A stretch of DNA of 64,000 nt from Amycolatopsis pittospori (GTDB taxonomy: Bacteria > Actinomycetota > Actinomycetes > Mycobacteriales > Pseudonocardiaceae): contig NZ_JACBXD010000038.1 in the NCBI RefSeq assembly GCF_013870525.1, forward strand, positions 1 through 64,000. Direction: 5' to 3'. A program made the position numbers and the translations under genes. Shown here in pieces: positions 11,297 to 19,322 of the stretch. Every line of letters starts with the position of its first letter. Within the stretch, counting starts at the first letter, position 1. The notes under the pieces are model-generated. The model did no database searches and was not told the origin of the DNA. It saw only the letters and a program-made list of their open reading frames with translations.

Positions 11297-11380
11297 CGTC
11301 CGTCCGATCACGCGTGCCGTCCGTCTGATCACACGCGCCGTCCGTTCGATCACGCGTGCCGTCCGTCCGATCACACCGGG
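11297..11380. repeat. Four 21-bp tandem repeats between convergent genes
   Basis: Four consecutive 21-base units (11297, 11318, 11339 and 11360) of the form CGTCCGTCCGATCACGCGTGC differ from one another at only a few positions, most in the last unit. The array begins on the base after the methyltransferase stop and runs 10 bases into the 3' end of the convergent oxidoreductase gene, so it fills the whole intergenic gap. Confidence 0.8.
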
Positions 11381-13515
11381 GCGACCTCGACCGGGATCCC
11401 GTTGAGCACGGCGTTCCCGGACGGGACGTCGAGCAAGGTCTCGTCGGCGACCAGATTCGAGTTGACCCCGGCGTGCGCCGTCGCGACCTTCGTGCGCATG
11501 CCGTCGAGGTCGTGGCCCCAGCCGTGCGGCATGCTCACCACGCCGGGCCGGATGTCGGCCGTGACCTCGACCGGTGCTTCCAGCTTCCCCGCCCGCGACG
11601 TCACCGACGCGAGTCCGCCGTCGGTCAGCCCGAGCCGCGACGCGTCTTCCGGGTGAACCTGCACCGTGCACTTGTTGCCGCCGCGTACCAGCGGCGTCAG
11701 GTTGTGCATCCACGAGTTGTTCGAGCTCAGGTGTCGCCGTCCGATCAGCAGGAGCCCGCCGTCCGGCGCCTTGTCCAGTTCCGCGCGCAGCCGCGGGACG
11801 TCCTTCGTGACGGCGTCCGGGGCCAGTTCGACCTTCCCGCTCGCGGTGGTGAGCACCTCCGGCAGCCGCGGCTTCAGCGCGCCGAGGTCGATGCCGTGCG
11901 GGGCGGCTTCGAGATCCGCCAGCTTCAGCCCGTACGGCCCGCCGCGCAGCATCAGGTCGATCATCCGCGCCGGTCCGGTGCGGCCTTCGGCGAGCGCGAG
12001 GTCGACGCCGGTGCGGCGCGCCGTCTCGGCCGCGACCATCGTGTCGAACGCGGCGACGTCGACGTCGGGGCCCTGACCGGCGGCGATCCCCGCCATCCGC
12101 AGCAGCGTCACCCACTCCTGCGGCATGTCGGTTTCGAGTGTCGGCGGCGTCCAGTTCGCGACGTTCCGCACGGCGAGCGTGTACAGCGCGACGTCGTAAT
12201 GCGGCCGCTCCAGCGGGGACGGGCCGGGCAGGATGACGTCGGCGTGCCGGGTGGTCTCGTTGAGGTAGACGTCGAGGGAGACCATGAAGTCCAGTTGCCG
12301 CAACGCTTCCGCGAGTCGCGCGGAGTTCGGCGTGCTCAGGGCGGGGTTGCCGCTGATGGTCACCAGTGCCCGGATCTGGCCCTCGCCGGGCGTCTCGATC
12401 TCGTCCGCGAGCGTGGCCACCGGCAGTTCGCCGAGCACCTCGGGGTAGCCGCGCACCCGGCTGGCCCACCGGCCGCTGGTGAAGGGCGACGTACGGCGAG
12501 GCTTCCACGCGGCGGGCAGCGCGAACATCACGCCGCCTTCGCGGTCGAGGTTGCCGGTGAGCGTGTTGACGACGTCGACCAGCCAGCTCGCGATGGTCCC
12601 GTACGACTGCGTCGTGGTCCCCATCCGGCCGTAGACCGCCGCGCGCTCGGCGTCGGCGAGGTCGAGCGCGATCCGGCGGATTTCGGCCGCGTCGATCCCG
12701 GTCGCGGGCGCGACCGCCTCGGGGGTGAACGGCCGCGCGAGTTCGCGCACCTCGTCGACCCCGGTGACATGCTCTTCGAGCCGGCCGAGGTCGACCCGGT
12801 TCTCCGCGAACAGGACGTTGACCAGGGCGAACAGGAACAACGCGTCGGTGCCGGGCCGGATCGCGTGGTGCTCGTCGGCGAGCTGGGCGGTCCGCGTGCG
12901 GCGCGGGTCCAGGACGACGATCTTGCCGCCCCGCTTCTGGATCCCGCGCAATCGGCCGCGAGTGTCGGCCGCGGTCATCAGGCTTCCGTTGGACACCAAC
13001 GGGTTCGCGCCCAGGATGAGCAGGTGCTCAGTGCGGTCCAGGTCGGCGACGGGGATGGTCTGCGGGTCGCCGAAGAGGTAGCCGGAGGAGAAGTGCTTCG
13101 GCATCTGGTCGACCGTGGTCGCGGTGTAGAAGTTCTTGGTGCCCAAGGCTTTGAAGAACACGCGACCGTAGAGGACGAGCGCCGCGTTGTGCACCGTCGG
13201 ATTGCCCGAGTACACGCCGACGGCGTCCTTGCCGTACTGGTCGATGATCGGCCGGAGCCGGGCGTCGATCTCGGCGAACGCCTCGTCCCAGGTGACCTCG
13301 ACGAACTCGCCGTCGCGTTTGACCAGCGGCGCGGTGAGGCGGTCCGGGTCGTGGTGGAGCGCGCCGAGCGACGCGCCCTTCGGGCAGATGTATCCCTGTG
13401 AGAAGACGTCCTCGCGGTCGCCCTGGACTCGGGTGACCAGGCTCTTCTCGTCGATCGTCACCTCCAGGCCGCAGGTGGCTTCGCAGAGCGGGCAGGTCAC
13501 GTGCGCCGTGGTCAT
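11371..13515 (-). CDS. Molybdopterin-dependent oxidoreductase
   Basis: 714 residues, DMSO-reductase superfamily, with bis-MGD cofactor. An N-terminal [4Fe-4S] motif has Cys8, Cys11, Cys15 and Cys44 (CPLCEATC, then GYICPKG). The molybdopterin domain follows (TWDEAF, GNPTVHN, LLILGANPLVSNGS), with a C-terminal dinucleotide-binding domain (SSNNSWMHN, NKCTVQVHPEDA). It resembles the stand-alone actinobacterial nitrate/formate-type oxidoreductases. There is no Tat signal, so it should act in the cytoplasm. The electron acceptor and substrate are unknown, and no maturation or partner subunits are adjacent. ATG 13515 has GAGGTG 5 bases upstream; an upstream in-frame start would cross the operator region. 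Confidence 0.9.
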   Translation of the reverse strand: MTTAHVTCPLCEATCGLEVTIDEKSLVTRVQGDREDVFSQGYICPKGASLGALHHDPDRLTAPLVKRDGEFVEVTWDEAFAEIDARLRPIIDQYGKDAVGVYSGNPTVHNAALVLYGRVFFKALGTKNFYTATTVDQMPKHFSSGYLFGDPQTIPVADLDRTEHLLILGANPLVSNGSLMTAADTRGRLRGIQKRGGKIVVLDPRRTRTAQLADEHHAIRPGTDALFLFALVNVLFAENRVDLGRLEEHVTGVDEVRELARPFTPEAVAPATGIDAAEIRRIALDLADAERAAVYGRMGTTTQSYGTIASWLVDVVNTLTGNLDREGGVMFALPAAWKPRRTSPFTSGRWASRVRGYPEVLGELPVATLADEIETPGEGQIRALVTISGNPALSTPNSARLAEALRQLDFMVSLDVYLNETTRHADVILPGPSPLERPHYDVALYTLAVRNVANWTPPTLETDMPQEWVTLLRMAGIAAGQGPDVDVAAFDTMVAAETARRTGVDLALAEGRTGPARMIDLMLRGGPYGLKLADLEAAPHGIDLGALKPRLPEVLTTASGKVELAPDAVTKDVPRLRAELDKAPDGGLLLIGRRHLSSNNSWMHNLTPLVRGGNKCTVQVHPEDASRLGLTDGGLASVTSRAGKLEAPVEVTADIRPGVVSMPHGWGHDLDGMRTKVATAHAGVNSNLVADETLLDVPSGNAVLNGIPVEVAPV

Positions 13516-13546
13516 GAAGCACCTCGCGAGGTCGGGGACCATCTCA

Positions 13547-13564
13547 ACATACTGAGCGGTATGT
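13547..13564. promoter_or_regulatory. TetR-like operator between divergent genes
   Basis: ACATAC and GTATGT flank six bases (TGAGCG), giving an 18-bp dyad centred between the molybdoenzyme start (13515, leftward) and the GH76 start (13589, rightward). The shape is typical of TetR-family operators and could control both genes. No TetR gene is adjacent. Confidence 0.5.
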
Positions 13565-13588
13565 CAGCGGGCAAGGGATGATGACGCG

Positions 13589-14608
13589 ATGAACGCTCTC
13601 GCCGAACGGGCCGCGACCGCCGAGCGCGCGATCCGCGACCGGCATCTGCGCCGGGTGTGGGGGCTGCCCGGGACCGTGCTCGGCCGCAGTGGCTGGCCGG
13701 CGTCGGCGAGCCAGCGCGTCCACTGGCACTGGAACTACTGGTGGCAGGCACATCTGCTGGACACCCTCGTCGACGCGCAACTGCGGGATCCCTCACCGGA
13801 TCGACTGAAGCTGATCGCCCGGTTCGTGGCATCTCTGCGGCTGCGCAACTTCGGCAAGTGGATCAACGACTACTACGACGACATCGCCTGGCTCGGGCTC
13901 GCGTTGCAACGCGTCGGGCACCTCGGGCTGGACGTCCGCGGCGCACTGGAGGCGATCAGCTCAAGGCTGCGCGAAGGCTGGACCGACGACGCGGGCGGCG
14001 GGATCTGGTGGCGCGTCGGCGATCAGTTCAAGAACGCGCCCGCGAACGGCCCGGCCGCGATCTTCCACGCCCGCGAGGGATCGACGCAGCACGCCGAGGG
14101 CCTCACCGCCTGGATGACCGAACGGCTCGTCGATCCGGAGACCGGCCTGGTCTGGGACGGTCTGCGCGTCGACTCCGGCGAGCTGGTCAAGCATATCTTC
14201 ACGTATTGCCAAGGTGTCTACCTCGGCGCCTGCCTGGAGCTGTCCGAAGTGGACAGGGTCGAGCACACGATCCACGCGGTCGCGGAACACGTCGCGCCGA
14301 ACGGCGTCATCCGAGGACAGGAAGGTGGCGACGGCGGCCTGTTCGGCGGGATCCTCGCGCGGTACCTGGCGCTCGCGGCGCCACTCCTGCCGAGCGGTGT
14401 CGCGCGCGATCTGGTCATCCGGTCAGCTGAAGCGTGCTGGGCCGGAGCGACCGAGACGCCGCACGGACCACTCTTCAGCGCCGACTGGGCGACTCCGGCG
14501 CCTTCGCTGCCCCTCGCCCCCGACGCCCCCGAACGCGACCTCTCCGTCCAGATCAGCGCGTGGATGCTTCTGGAGGCCGCCGCCACCCTCACCACCGACC
14601 GCGTTTAG
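13589..14608 (+). CDS. Glycoside hydrolase family 76 protein
   Basis: 339 residues, (alpha/alpha)6-barrel of the GH76 (endo-alpha-1,6-mannanase) type. The adjacent Asp pair expected for catalysis is at 97-98 in WINDYYDDIAWLGL. Other family features are WHWNYWWQAH, the FKNAPANGPAAIFHAR stretch, and HIFTYCQGVYLGACLEL. There is no signal peptide or membrane segment: the protein begins with a charged helix. It should therefore be cytosolic, unlike the usual secreted mannanases. It may act on imported oligosaccharide or an intracellular glycan. The stop codon lies within a truncated family B palindrome. Confidence 0.85.
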   Translation: MNALAERAATAERAIRDRHLRRVWGLPGTVLGRSGWPASASQRVHWHWNYWWQAHLLDTLVDAQLRDPSPDRLKLIARFVASLRLRNFGKWINDYYDDIAWLGLALQRVGHLGLDVRGALEAISSRLREGWTDDAGGGIWWRVGDQFKNAPANGPAAIFHAREGSTQHAEGLTAWMTERLVDPETGLVWDGLRVDSGELVKHIFTYCQGVYLGACLELSEVDRVEHTIHAVAEHVAPNGVIRGQEGGDGGLFGGILARYLALAAPLLPSGVARDLVIRSAEACWAGATETPHGPLFSADWATPAPSLPLAPDAPERDLSVQISAWMLLEAAATLTTDRV

Positions 14609-14640
14609 TCCTCTGAATGCGATCGCTGCGCGCTACCAGA
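14602..14640. repeat. Truncated family B palindromic element
   Basis: CGTTTAGTCCTCTGAATGCG matches the left arm of the complete family B copies at 27271 and 39528. Instead of a full right arm there is only a short CGCGCTACCAGA piece. The TAG of the GH76 gene is supplied by this arm, and the TAG of the convergent acetyltransferase (complement of 14633-14635) lies in the residual right part. Confidence 0.6.
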
Positions 14641-15166
14641 CGTCGCCCTCGCGCCAGTCCGCGGTGATCTCCCCGTCCAGATCCATGGTGACCCCCACCG
14701 GCAGCACGTGGATCGAACCGTCTTCCTCCTTCGTCGCCTTCACACCCGAAGGCGTCATGGCCGACGAGGTCCCGCGCCACAGCAGCCACCCGCGCGACGC
14801 GTAGAACTCCATAGCTTCTTCGGACGCGGAAAGCGCTCCGAGGTCGTACGCCTTGCGCGTGACCCGCTCCAGCGCGTCCATCATCGTCGAGCCGTGACCG
14901 CGCCGACGATGCTCGGAGCCGACGGCGACAGCCTCGACGTAACCCGTCCGCAGTGCCCGGCCGTTGTGCATGAGCCGTCGCTGGACCAGTGACGCGTGGC
15001 CGATCAGCTCGCCGTCCTCCCACAGCAACGCGTGCATGCCGCCGAGGGCGTTTTCCCAGTCGTGGTCGCTGAAGTCGCCGTCGAAGGCGTCGTCCAGCAG
15101 AGCCCGTGCCGCGGTCAGCACGGTGGCTTCGAGGTCGGCGGTGTGCACGGTCCACAGGTCGGTCAT
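14633..15166 (-). CDS. aac(2')-I: Aminoglycoside 2'-N-acetyltransferase, AAC(2')-I-like
   Basis: 177 residues, GNAT fold. The sequence follows the mycobacterial AAC(2')-I proteins closely in several blocks: VHTADL, FDGDFSDHDWENALGGMHAL, the acetyl-CoA region VAVGSEHRRRGHGS, LGALSASEEAMEFYASRGW, and the C-terminal DWREGDVW. AAC(2') enzymes acetylate the 2'-amino group of gentamicin, tobramycin and related drugs using acetyl-CoA. Chromosomal copies may also have a housekeeping role. ATG 15166 gives the expected length and the VHTADL start seen in the family. It is transcribed alone toward GH76. Resistance itself is not shown by sequence. Confidence 0.85.
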   Translation of the reverse strand: MTDLWTVHTADLEATVLTAARALLDDAFDGDFSDHDWENALGGMHALLWEDGELIGHASLVQRRLMHNGRALRTGYVEAVAVGSEHRRRGHGSTMMDALERVTRKAYDLGALSASEEAMEFYASRGWLLWRGTSSAMTPSGVKATKEEDGSIHVLPVGVTMDLDGEITADWREGDVW

Positions 15167-15213
15167 TCCGCCATCTTCACCCGGCGGCGGCGTTCTGACC
15201 AGCGAGTTGTGAG

Positions 15214-16083
15214 TCAGCAGCCACACGACGCACGGTGTATGAAGCGCGGTGCGAGCCGTACGGATTCGGGTCGTCGCTCAGGGTCGGCGATCCGGGCGAG
15301 CAGCAGCTCGACGGCCTTGCGTCCGATCTCCTCGATCGGCTGCGCCATCGTGGTCACCGCCGGGGTCACCTCGCCCGCCCATTCCATGTCGCCGTAGCCG
15401 ACGATCGCGAGATCGCGCCCGATCCGGATGCCGAGCCGGTGCGCCTCGTACTGGACGCCGATCATCATCGCTTCGCTCGCCACGACGAGCGCGGTGGGCG
15501 AAGGCCAGCTGTCGAGCAGCTTCGCGGTCGCGGCGGCCGCTCCGCCCGGGGTCGATTGCCCGCAAGCGACCAGCTGCGACGTCCACCGGATCCCGGAGCG
15601 GCCGAGGCCGAGCCGGTAGCCCAGCGCCCGCTCCTCGTAGGTGGTCATCTCCTCTTCGCCCGAGATGAAGCCGATCTTGCGGTGCCGCAGCCCGGCGAGG
15701 TGCCGCACGAGTGCGCAGACGGACTGGATGTTCTCGGAGCCGACCTGGTCGACGTCGTTGCGTCCGGCCATCCGGTCGACGAGCACGGTCGGTACGCCCA
15801 TCCGGACCAGGCCGTTGATCACCGCGTCGTCGCCGGCCGCCGGGACCAGCAGGACACCGTCGACGCGGTCCGCGCGCAGCGCGCGGATGACAGCGGCCTC
15901 TTCGGCGACGCTGTCGCCGGTGTCGGCGAGGGTGATTTCGCAGCCGTGACGGCGGGCGGCGCGGCGGATGGCGCGGATGAGTTCACCCGAATACGGGTTC
16001 GCGTGCATCGCCATGGCCACCCCGAACCGGTGGGTGACAGGGGTGTCCTCCCACAGGGGTAACTCCGGGGACAATGCCGTCAT
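15214..16083 (-). CDS. LacI-type effector-binding domain protein lacking HTH
   Basis: 289 residues. It aligns by eye with the effector-binding part of the LacI regulator encoded just upstream: MAMHANPYSGELIRAI, VLLVPAAGDDAVI, VPTVLVDR, DVDQVGSENIQS, ERALGYRLGLGRSG, VTTMAQPIEEIG and the ending HRASCGC are all shared. The DNA-binding headpiece is missing: the protein begins about 10 residues before the sensor domain, and only 88 bases separate it from the neighbour. It probably arose by tandem duplication and loss of the headpiece. It could bind sugar, form mixed dimers with the intact paralogue, or be decaying. All other blocks look intact. Confidence 0.8.
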   Translation of the reverse strand: MTALSPELPLWEDTPVTHRFGVAMAMHANPYSGELIRAIRRAARRHGCEITLADTGDSVAEEAAVIRALRADRVDGVLLVPAAGDDAVINGLVRMGVPTVLVDRMAGRNDVDQVGSENIQSVCALVRHLAGLRHRKIGFISGEEEMTTYEERALGYRLGLGRSGIRWTSQLVACGQSTPGGAAAATAKLLDSWPSPTALVVASEAMMIGVQYEAHRLGIRIGRDLAIVGYGDMEWAGEVTPAVTTMAQPIEEIGRKAVELLLARIADPERRPESVRLAPRFIHRASCGC

Positions 16084-16171
16084 AGCTCCACGCCTTCATC
16101 CGAGCTTGAATGACGGTAACGGCTGACAGAGCGTCACCCGAGGGTGAGGCCGGAAAGTCTCGCAACAATCA

Positions 16172-17206
16172 TCAATGTGAGTGAACGAGCGCGCATCCGC
16201 AGGACGCCCGGTGGCGGAGGGTAGGCGGAATCCGAATCGTCTGGGCCTTGCGCGTGGGCTCGTTGATCCGGGCGAGCAGGAGCCGGACCGCCTGGGTACC
16301 GATCTCTTCGATGGGCTGCGCCATCGTGGTCAGCGGCGGATCCACCAGATCGGCCCATTCGACGTCGTCGTAGACCACTACGGGTAGGTCCACCCCGGCG
16401 CGCAGCCCGCGGCGGCGAAGCTCGTGCAGTACGCCGACCATCATGCTGTCGTTGCCGACCACCAGCGCCGTCGGCGGTTCCGGCAGTGCGAGCAGCGTGC
16501 TCAACGCGAGCGCCCCGCCCGCCTGCGACGACTGCCCGCACGCGACCAGGTCCTCCGACCAGGTGCGGCCGGAGCGGCCGAGGCCCAGCCGGTAGCCGAG
16601 GATCCGCTCTTCGCTGGTGCTCAGCCCGGCGGAACCGCTGATCATCCCGATCCGCTGGTGTCCGAGCGAGGCCAGATGCGCCGTCAGCGCCGACGTCGAC
16701 TGGATGTTCTCGGCGCCGACCTGGTCGACGTCGGTCCGGGTGGAGAGCCGGTCGATGAGCACGGTCGGGACGTCGAGCGAGACGAGTTCGCCGATCACCG
16801 AACCGTCGCCGGGCGACGGCGTGATCAGCAGTCCGTCGACGCGGCGGGAACGCAGTGTCCGCACTGTTTCACGCTCGGTGTCGACGGTGTCGTGCGTGTC
16901 CGCCAGCAGGACCGTGTAGCCCGCGGACGCGGCTTCGCGCTCGATCGCCTGGATGAGCAGCGCGAAGTACGGGTTCGCCAGCAGCGAGATCGCGACGCCG
17001 ATCGACCGCGTCCCGCCGGTGACCAGCGAACGGGCGATGGCGTCGCCGGTGTAGCCGGTCTGCTCGATCGCCCGCAGGACCGCGGCCTTGGTCTCCTCGG
17101 CCACCGCCCTGGTCCCGTTGACCACGTGCGAAACCGTGGTGATCGAGACGCCGGCCAGTTCGGCGATGTCCCGCTGGGTCGGCCGTGAAGAGCGTGACGA
17201 CGGCAT
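16172..17206 (-). CDS. LacI family transcriptional regulator
   Basis: 344 residues. The N-terminal helix-turn-helix (TQRDIAELAGVSITTVSHVVNG, about residues 11-32, with the hinge helix up to about 60) is followed by a periplasmic-binding-protein-like sensor domain. It is divergent from a sugar ABC transport operon, with a 24-bp perfect palindrome between them at 17232-17255. This is strong context for a local repressor induced by the transported sugar. ATG 17206 has AAGGA 8 bases upstream. The hinge half-site code and palindrome centre (GCGC) fit the LacI/GalR family. The effector is likely a pentose or hexose, but this is not proven. Confidence 0.92.
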   Translation of the reverse strand: MPSSRSSRPTQRDIAELAGVSITTVSHVVNGTRAVAEETKAAVLRAIEQTGYTGDAIARSLVTGGTRSIGVAISLLANPYFALLIQAIEREAASAGYTVLLADTHDTVDTERETVRTLRSRRVDGLLITPSPGDGSVIGELVSLDVPTVLIDRLSTRTDVDQVGAENIQSTSALTAHLASLGHQRIGMISGSAGLSTSEERILGYRLGLGRSGRTWSEDLVACGQSSQAGGALALSTLLALPEPPTALVVGNDSMMVGVLHELRRRGLRAGVDLPVVVYDDVEWADLVDPPLTTMAQPIEEIGTQAVRLLLARINEPTRKAQTIRIPPTLRHRASCGCALVHSH

Positions 17207-17231
17207 TACCAATCCTTACTCAGGTTCGCTG

Positions 17232-17255
17232 GCAAGCGTTTGCGCAAACGCTTGC
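17232..17255. promoter_or_regulatory. LacI-family operator, 24-bp perfect palindrome
   Basis: Two half-sites, GCAAGCGTTTGC and GCAAACGCTTGC, abut with no spacer. The centre and the AAGCG/CGCTT arms are the form bound by LacI/GalR regulators. It sits 26 bases before the regulator start and 65 before the transporter start, so it likely controls both divergent genes. Confidence 0.85.
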
Positions 17256-17319
17256 GACTGAGCATAACCCCCTCTACCTTCCGGTCCACCAGGACAGCCT
17301 CGAATCGGAGGGCATCCCC

Positions 17320-18336
17320 ATGAGACAGCGCAGTCTCGTAGCGCTCACACTGGCCGCCGCGCTCGCGGTGACCGGTGCCGGGTGCACGGTCGAACGCCAC
17401 TGGGGTGGCGGCTCGAACCAAGGAGGCGGTGGCAAGGCCAAGGTCGGCCTGGTCACCAAGACCGACACCAATCCCTACTTCGTCGAGTTGAGAGCGGCCG
17501 CCAAGGCCGCCGCCGACGCGAACGGCGCGGAGTTCAGTGCGCTCGCCGGCCAGTTCGACGGCGACAACGACGGCCAGGTCCGGGCCATCGAGAACCTCAT
17601 GCAGCAGGGTGCGAACACCATCCTCATCACGCCCAGTTCGTCGACCGGCGTCCTCGACGCCATCGACCGGGCGCGTCAGGCGGGCGTGCTGGTCATCGCA
17701 CTGGACACCGCGACCGAGCCGGCCACCGCTGTCGACGCCACTTTCGCCACGGACAACTTCGAGGCGGGACGCCAGCAGGGCGCGTACGTCAAGGCGGCGC
17801 TGAACGGAAAGCCGCCGAAGCTGTTCATGGTGGACGGCACCGCCGGATCCACAGTGGACACCCAGCGGCACACCGGGTTCCTCAAGGGCATCGGCCTGAC
17901 CGACGCCTCGCCGGAGATCAAGGGCAAGACGCCCGCCAACGGCGACCAGAGCCTGGCCCAGCAGGGCGTCGAGAACCTGTTGCAGCGCACCACCGACATC
18001 AACGCCGTCTACTCGATGAACGAGCCGATGGGCCGCGGCACCTACGCCGCGCTCCAGGCCCGCGGTCTGGTGAACCAGATCGTGATGGGCTCGATCGACG
18101 GCGGCTGCGAAGGCGTCAAGAACGTGCGCGACGGCCAGTACGGCGCCACGGTCATGCAGTTCCCGAAGAAGATGGCCGAACAAGGTGTGCTCGCGGCCGT
18201 CGAGTACGCGAAGACCGGCAAGAAGCCGAGCGGGTTCGTCAACACCGGATCCACGGTGATCACGGACAAGCCCATCGCCGGGGTGGAAAGCCAGGACACC
18301 GAATGGGGCCTCGAGAACTGCTGGGGGACGAAATGA
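17320..18336 (+). CDS. Sugar ABC transporter substrate-binding lipoprotein
   Basis: 338 residues, ribose/fructose-type (Peripla_BP_4 fold) binding protein. A lipoprotein signal ends in VTGAGC, with the acylated Cys at about residue 23, followed by a Gly/Ser-rich linker. Domain features include KTDTNPYFVELRAAAKAAA, LITPSSSTGVLDAI, ALDTATEP and TDNFEAGRQQGAYV. The order binding protein, permease, ATPase, kinase resembles the frcBCA-K fructose/mannose/ribose system of rhizobia. The start ATG 17320 has CGGAGGG upstream. The stop overlaps the permease start (ATGA). Control by the divergent LacI protein is expected. Confidence 0.92.
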   Translation: MRQRSLVALTLAAALAVTGAGCTVERHWGGGSNQGGGGKAKVGLVTKTDTNPYFVELRAAAKAAADANGAEFSALAGQFDGDNDGQVRAIENLMQQGANTILITPSSSTGVLDAIDRARQAGVLVIALDTATEPATAVDATFATDNFEAGRQQGAYVKAALNGKPPKLFMVDGTAGSTVDTQRHTGFLKGIGLTDASPEIKGKTPANGDQSLAQQGVENLLQRTTDINAVYSMNEPMGRGTYAALQARGLVNQIVMGSIDGGCEGVKNVRDGQYGATVMQFPKKMAEQGVLAAVEYAKTGKKPSGFVNTGSTVITDKPIAGVESQDTEWGLENCWGTK

Positions 18337-19322
18337 CCGCCTTGCCCCTCAAAGGCAACGAACGACCGACCATCGGTGAGTTCTTCCTGCGCGCACCGGC
18401 CGTCGGGCCCACGCTGGCCCTGCTCGTCGCGATCGTGGTGTTCTCGCTCTCCACGGACACCTTCCTCGATCTCGACAACCTTTCCCTTGTGGTGCAACAG
18501 TCCCTGGTGGTCGGCACGCTCGCGCTCGGGCAGACGCTGATCATCCTGACCGCGGGCATCGACCTGGCCAACGCTGCCGCGATGGTGCTCGCGACACTGA
18601 TCATGGCGAAGCTCGTGGTCGGCGGCGTCTCCGGGATTTGGGCGCTGCTGCTGGGAATCGTGGCGACGGTGGTGATCGGGATGGTCACCGGTTCGCTGGT
18701 CACACGGATCAAACTGCCGCCGTTCATCGTCACGCTCGGCCTGCTGACGGTGCTCACCGCGGCCGCGAAACTGTTCGCCAGTGGCCAGGCCGTCCCGGTC
18801 GCGGACGAACTGCTCAAATGGCTCGGCACCCGTCGCTACTTGTTCGGCGGCATCCCGATCACCTACGGCATGACGCTCGCTTTGCTGATGTACCTGGGAC
18901 TTTGGTACGCGCTCACGCGGACGCCGTGGGGCAAGCACGTCTACGCGGTCGGCAACGCGCCGGAATCCGCGCGGCTGTCCGGGATCAAGGTCAACCGGAC
19001 GATCCTTTCGGTGTACATCGTCGCGGGCGTGATCGTCGGGATCGCCGCCTGGCAGGCGCTCGGCCGTGTGCCGAACGCCGACCCGAACGCGTTCCAGCTC
19101 GGCAACCTCGACTCCATCACCGCCGTGGTGCTGGGCGGCGCGAGTCTGTTCGGCGGCCGGGGTTCGGTGCTCGGCACGATGATGGGCGCGCTGGTTGTAG
19201 CGGTACTGCGGTCCGGCCTGACCCAGCTCGGGGTGGACGCGCTCTACCAGGACGTCGCCACCGGTGCCCTGCTCATCGGCGCTGTCTGCGTCGACCGTTT
19301 CGCGAGGAGGCAGCAGTCATGA
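18333..19322 (+). CDS. Sugar ABC transporter permease
   Basis: 329 residues with about 8-10 membrane helices, RbsC/FrcC type (BPD_transp_2 family). The conserved ILTAGIDLA stretch is near residue 70, and the EAA-like cytoplasmic loop is VYAVGNAPESARLSGIKV. It forms the membrane channel of the importer with the neighbouring binding protein and ATPase. It begins inside the stop of the preceding gene, and its own stop overlaps the ATPase start, so the three are coupled. Confidence 0.92.
   Translation: MTALPLKGNERPTIGEFFLRAPAVGPTLALLVAIVVFSLSTDTFLDLDNLSLVVQQSLVVGTLALGQTLIILTAGIDLANAAAMVLATLIMAKLVVGGVSGIWALLLGIVATVVIGMVTGSLVTRIKLPPFIVTLGLLTVLTAAAKLFASGQAVPVADELLKWLGTRRYLFGGIPITYGMTLALLMYLGLWYALTRTPWGKHVYAVGNAPESARLSGIKVNRTILSVYIVAGVIVGIAAWQALGRVPNADPNAFQLGNLDSITAVVLGGASLFGGRGSVLGTMMGALVVAVLRSGLTQLGVDALYQDVATGALLIGAVCVDRFARRQQS

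Noticed and set aside
17185..17319. Upstream start for the sugar-binding protein
   Set aside because: The extended frame runs through the operator and lacks a ribosome site. ATG 17320 has both a ribosome site and a proper lipoprotein signal.
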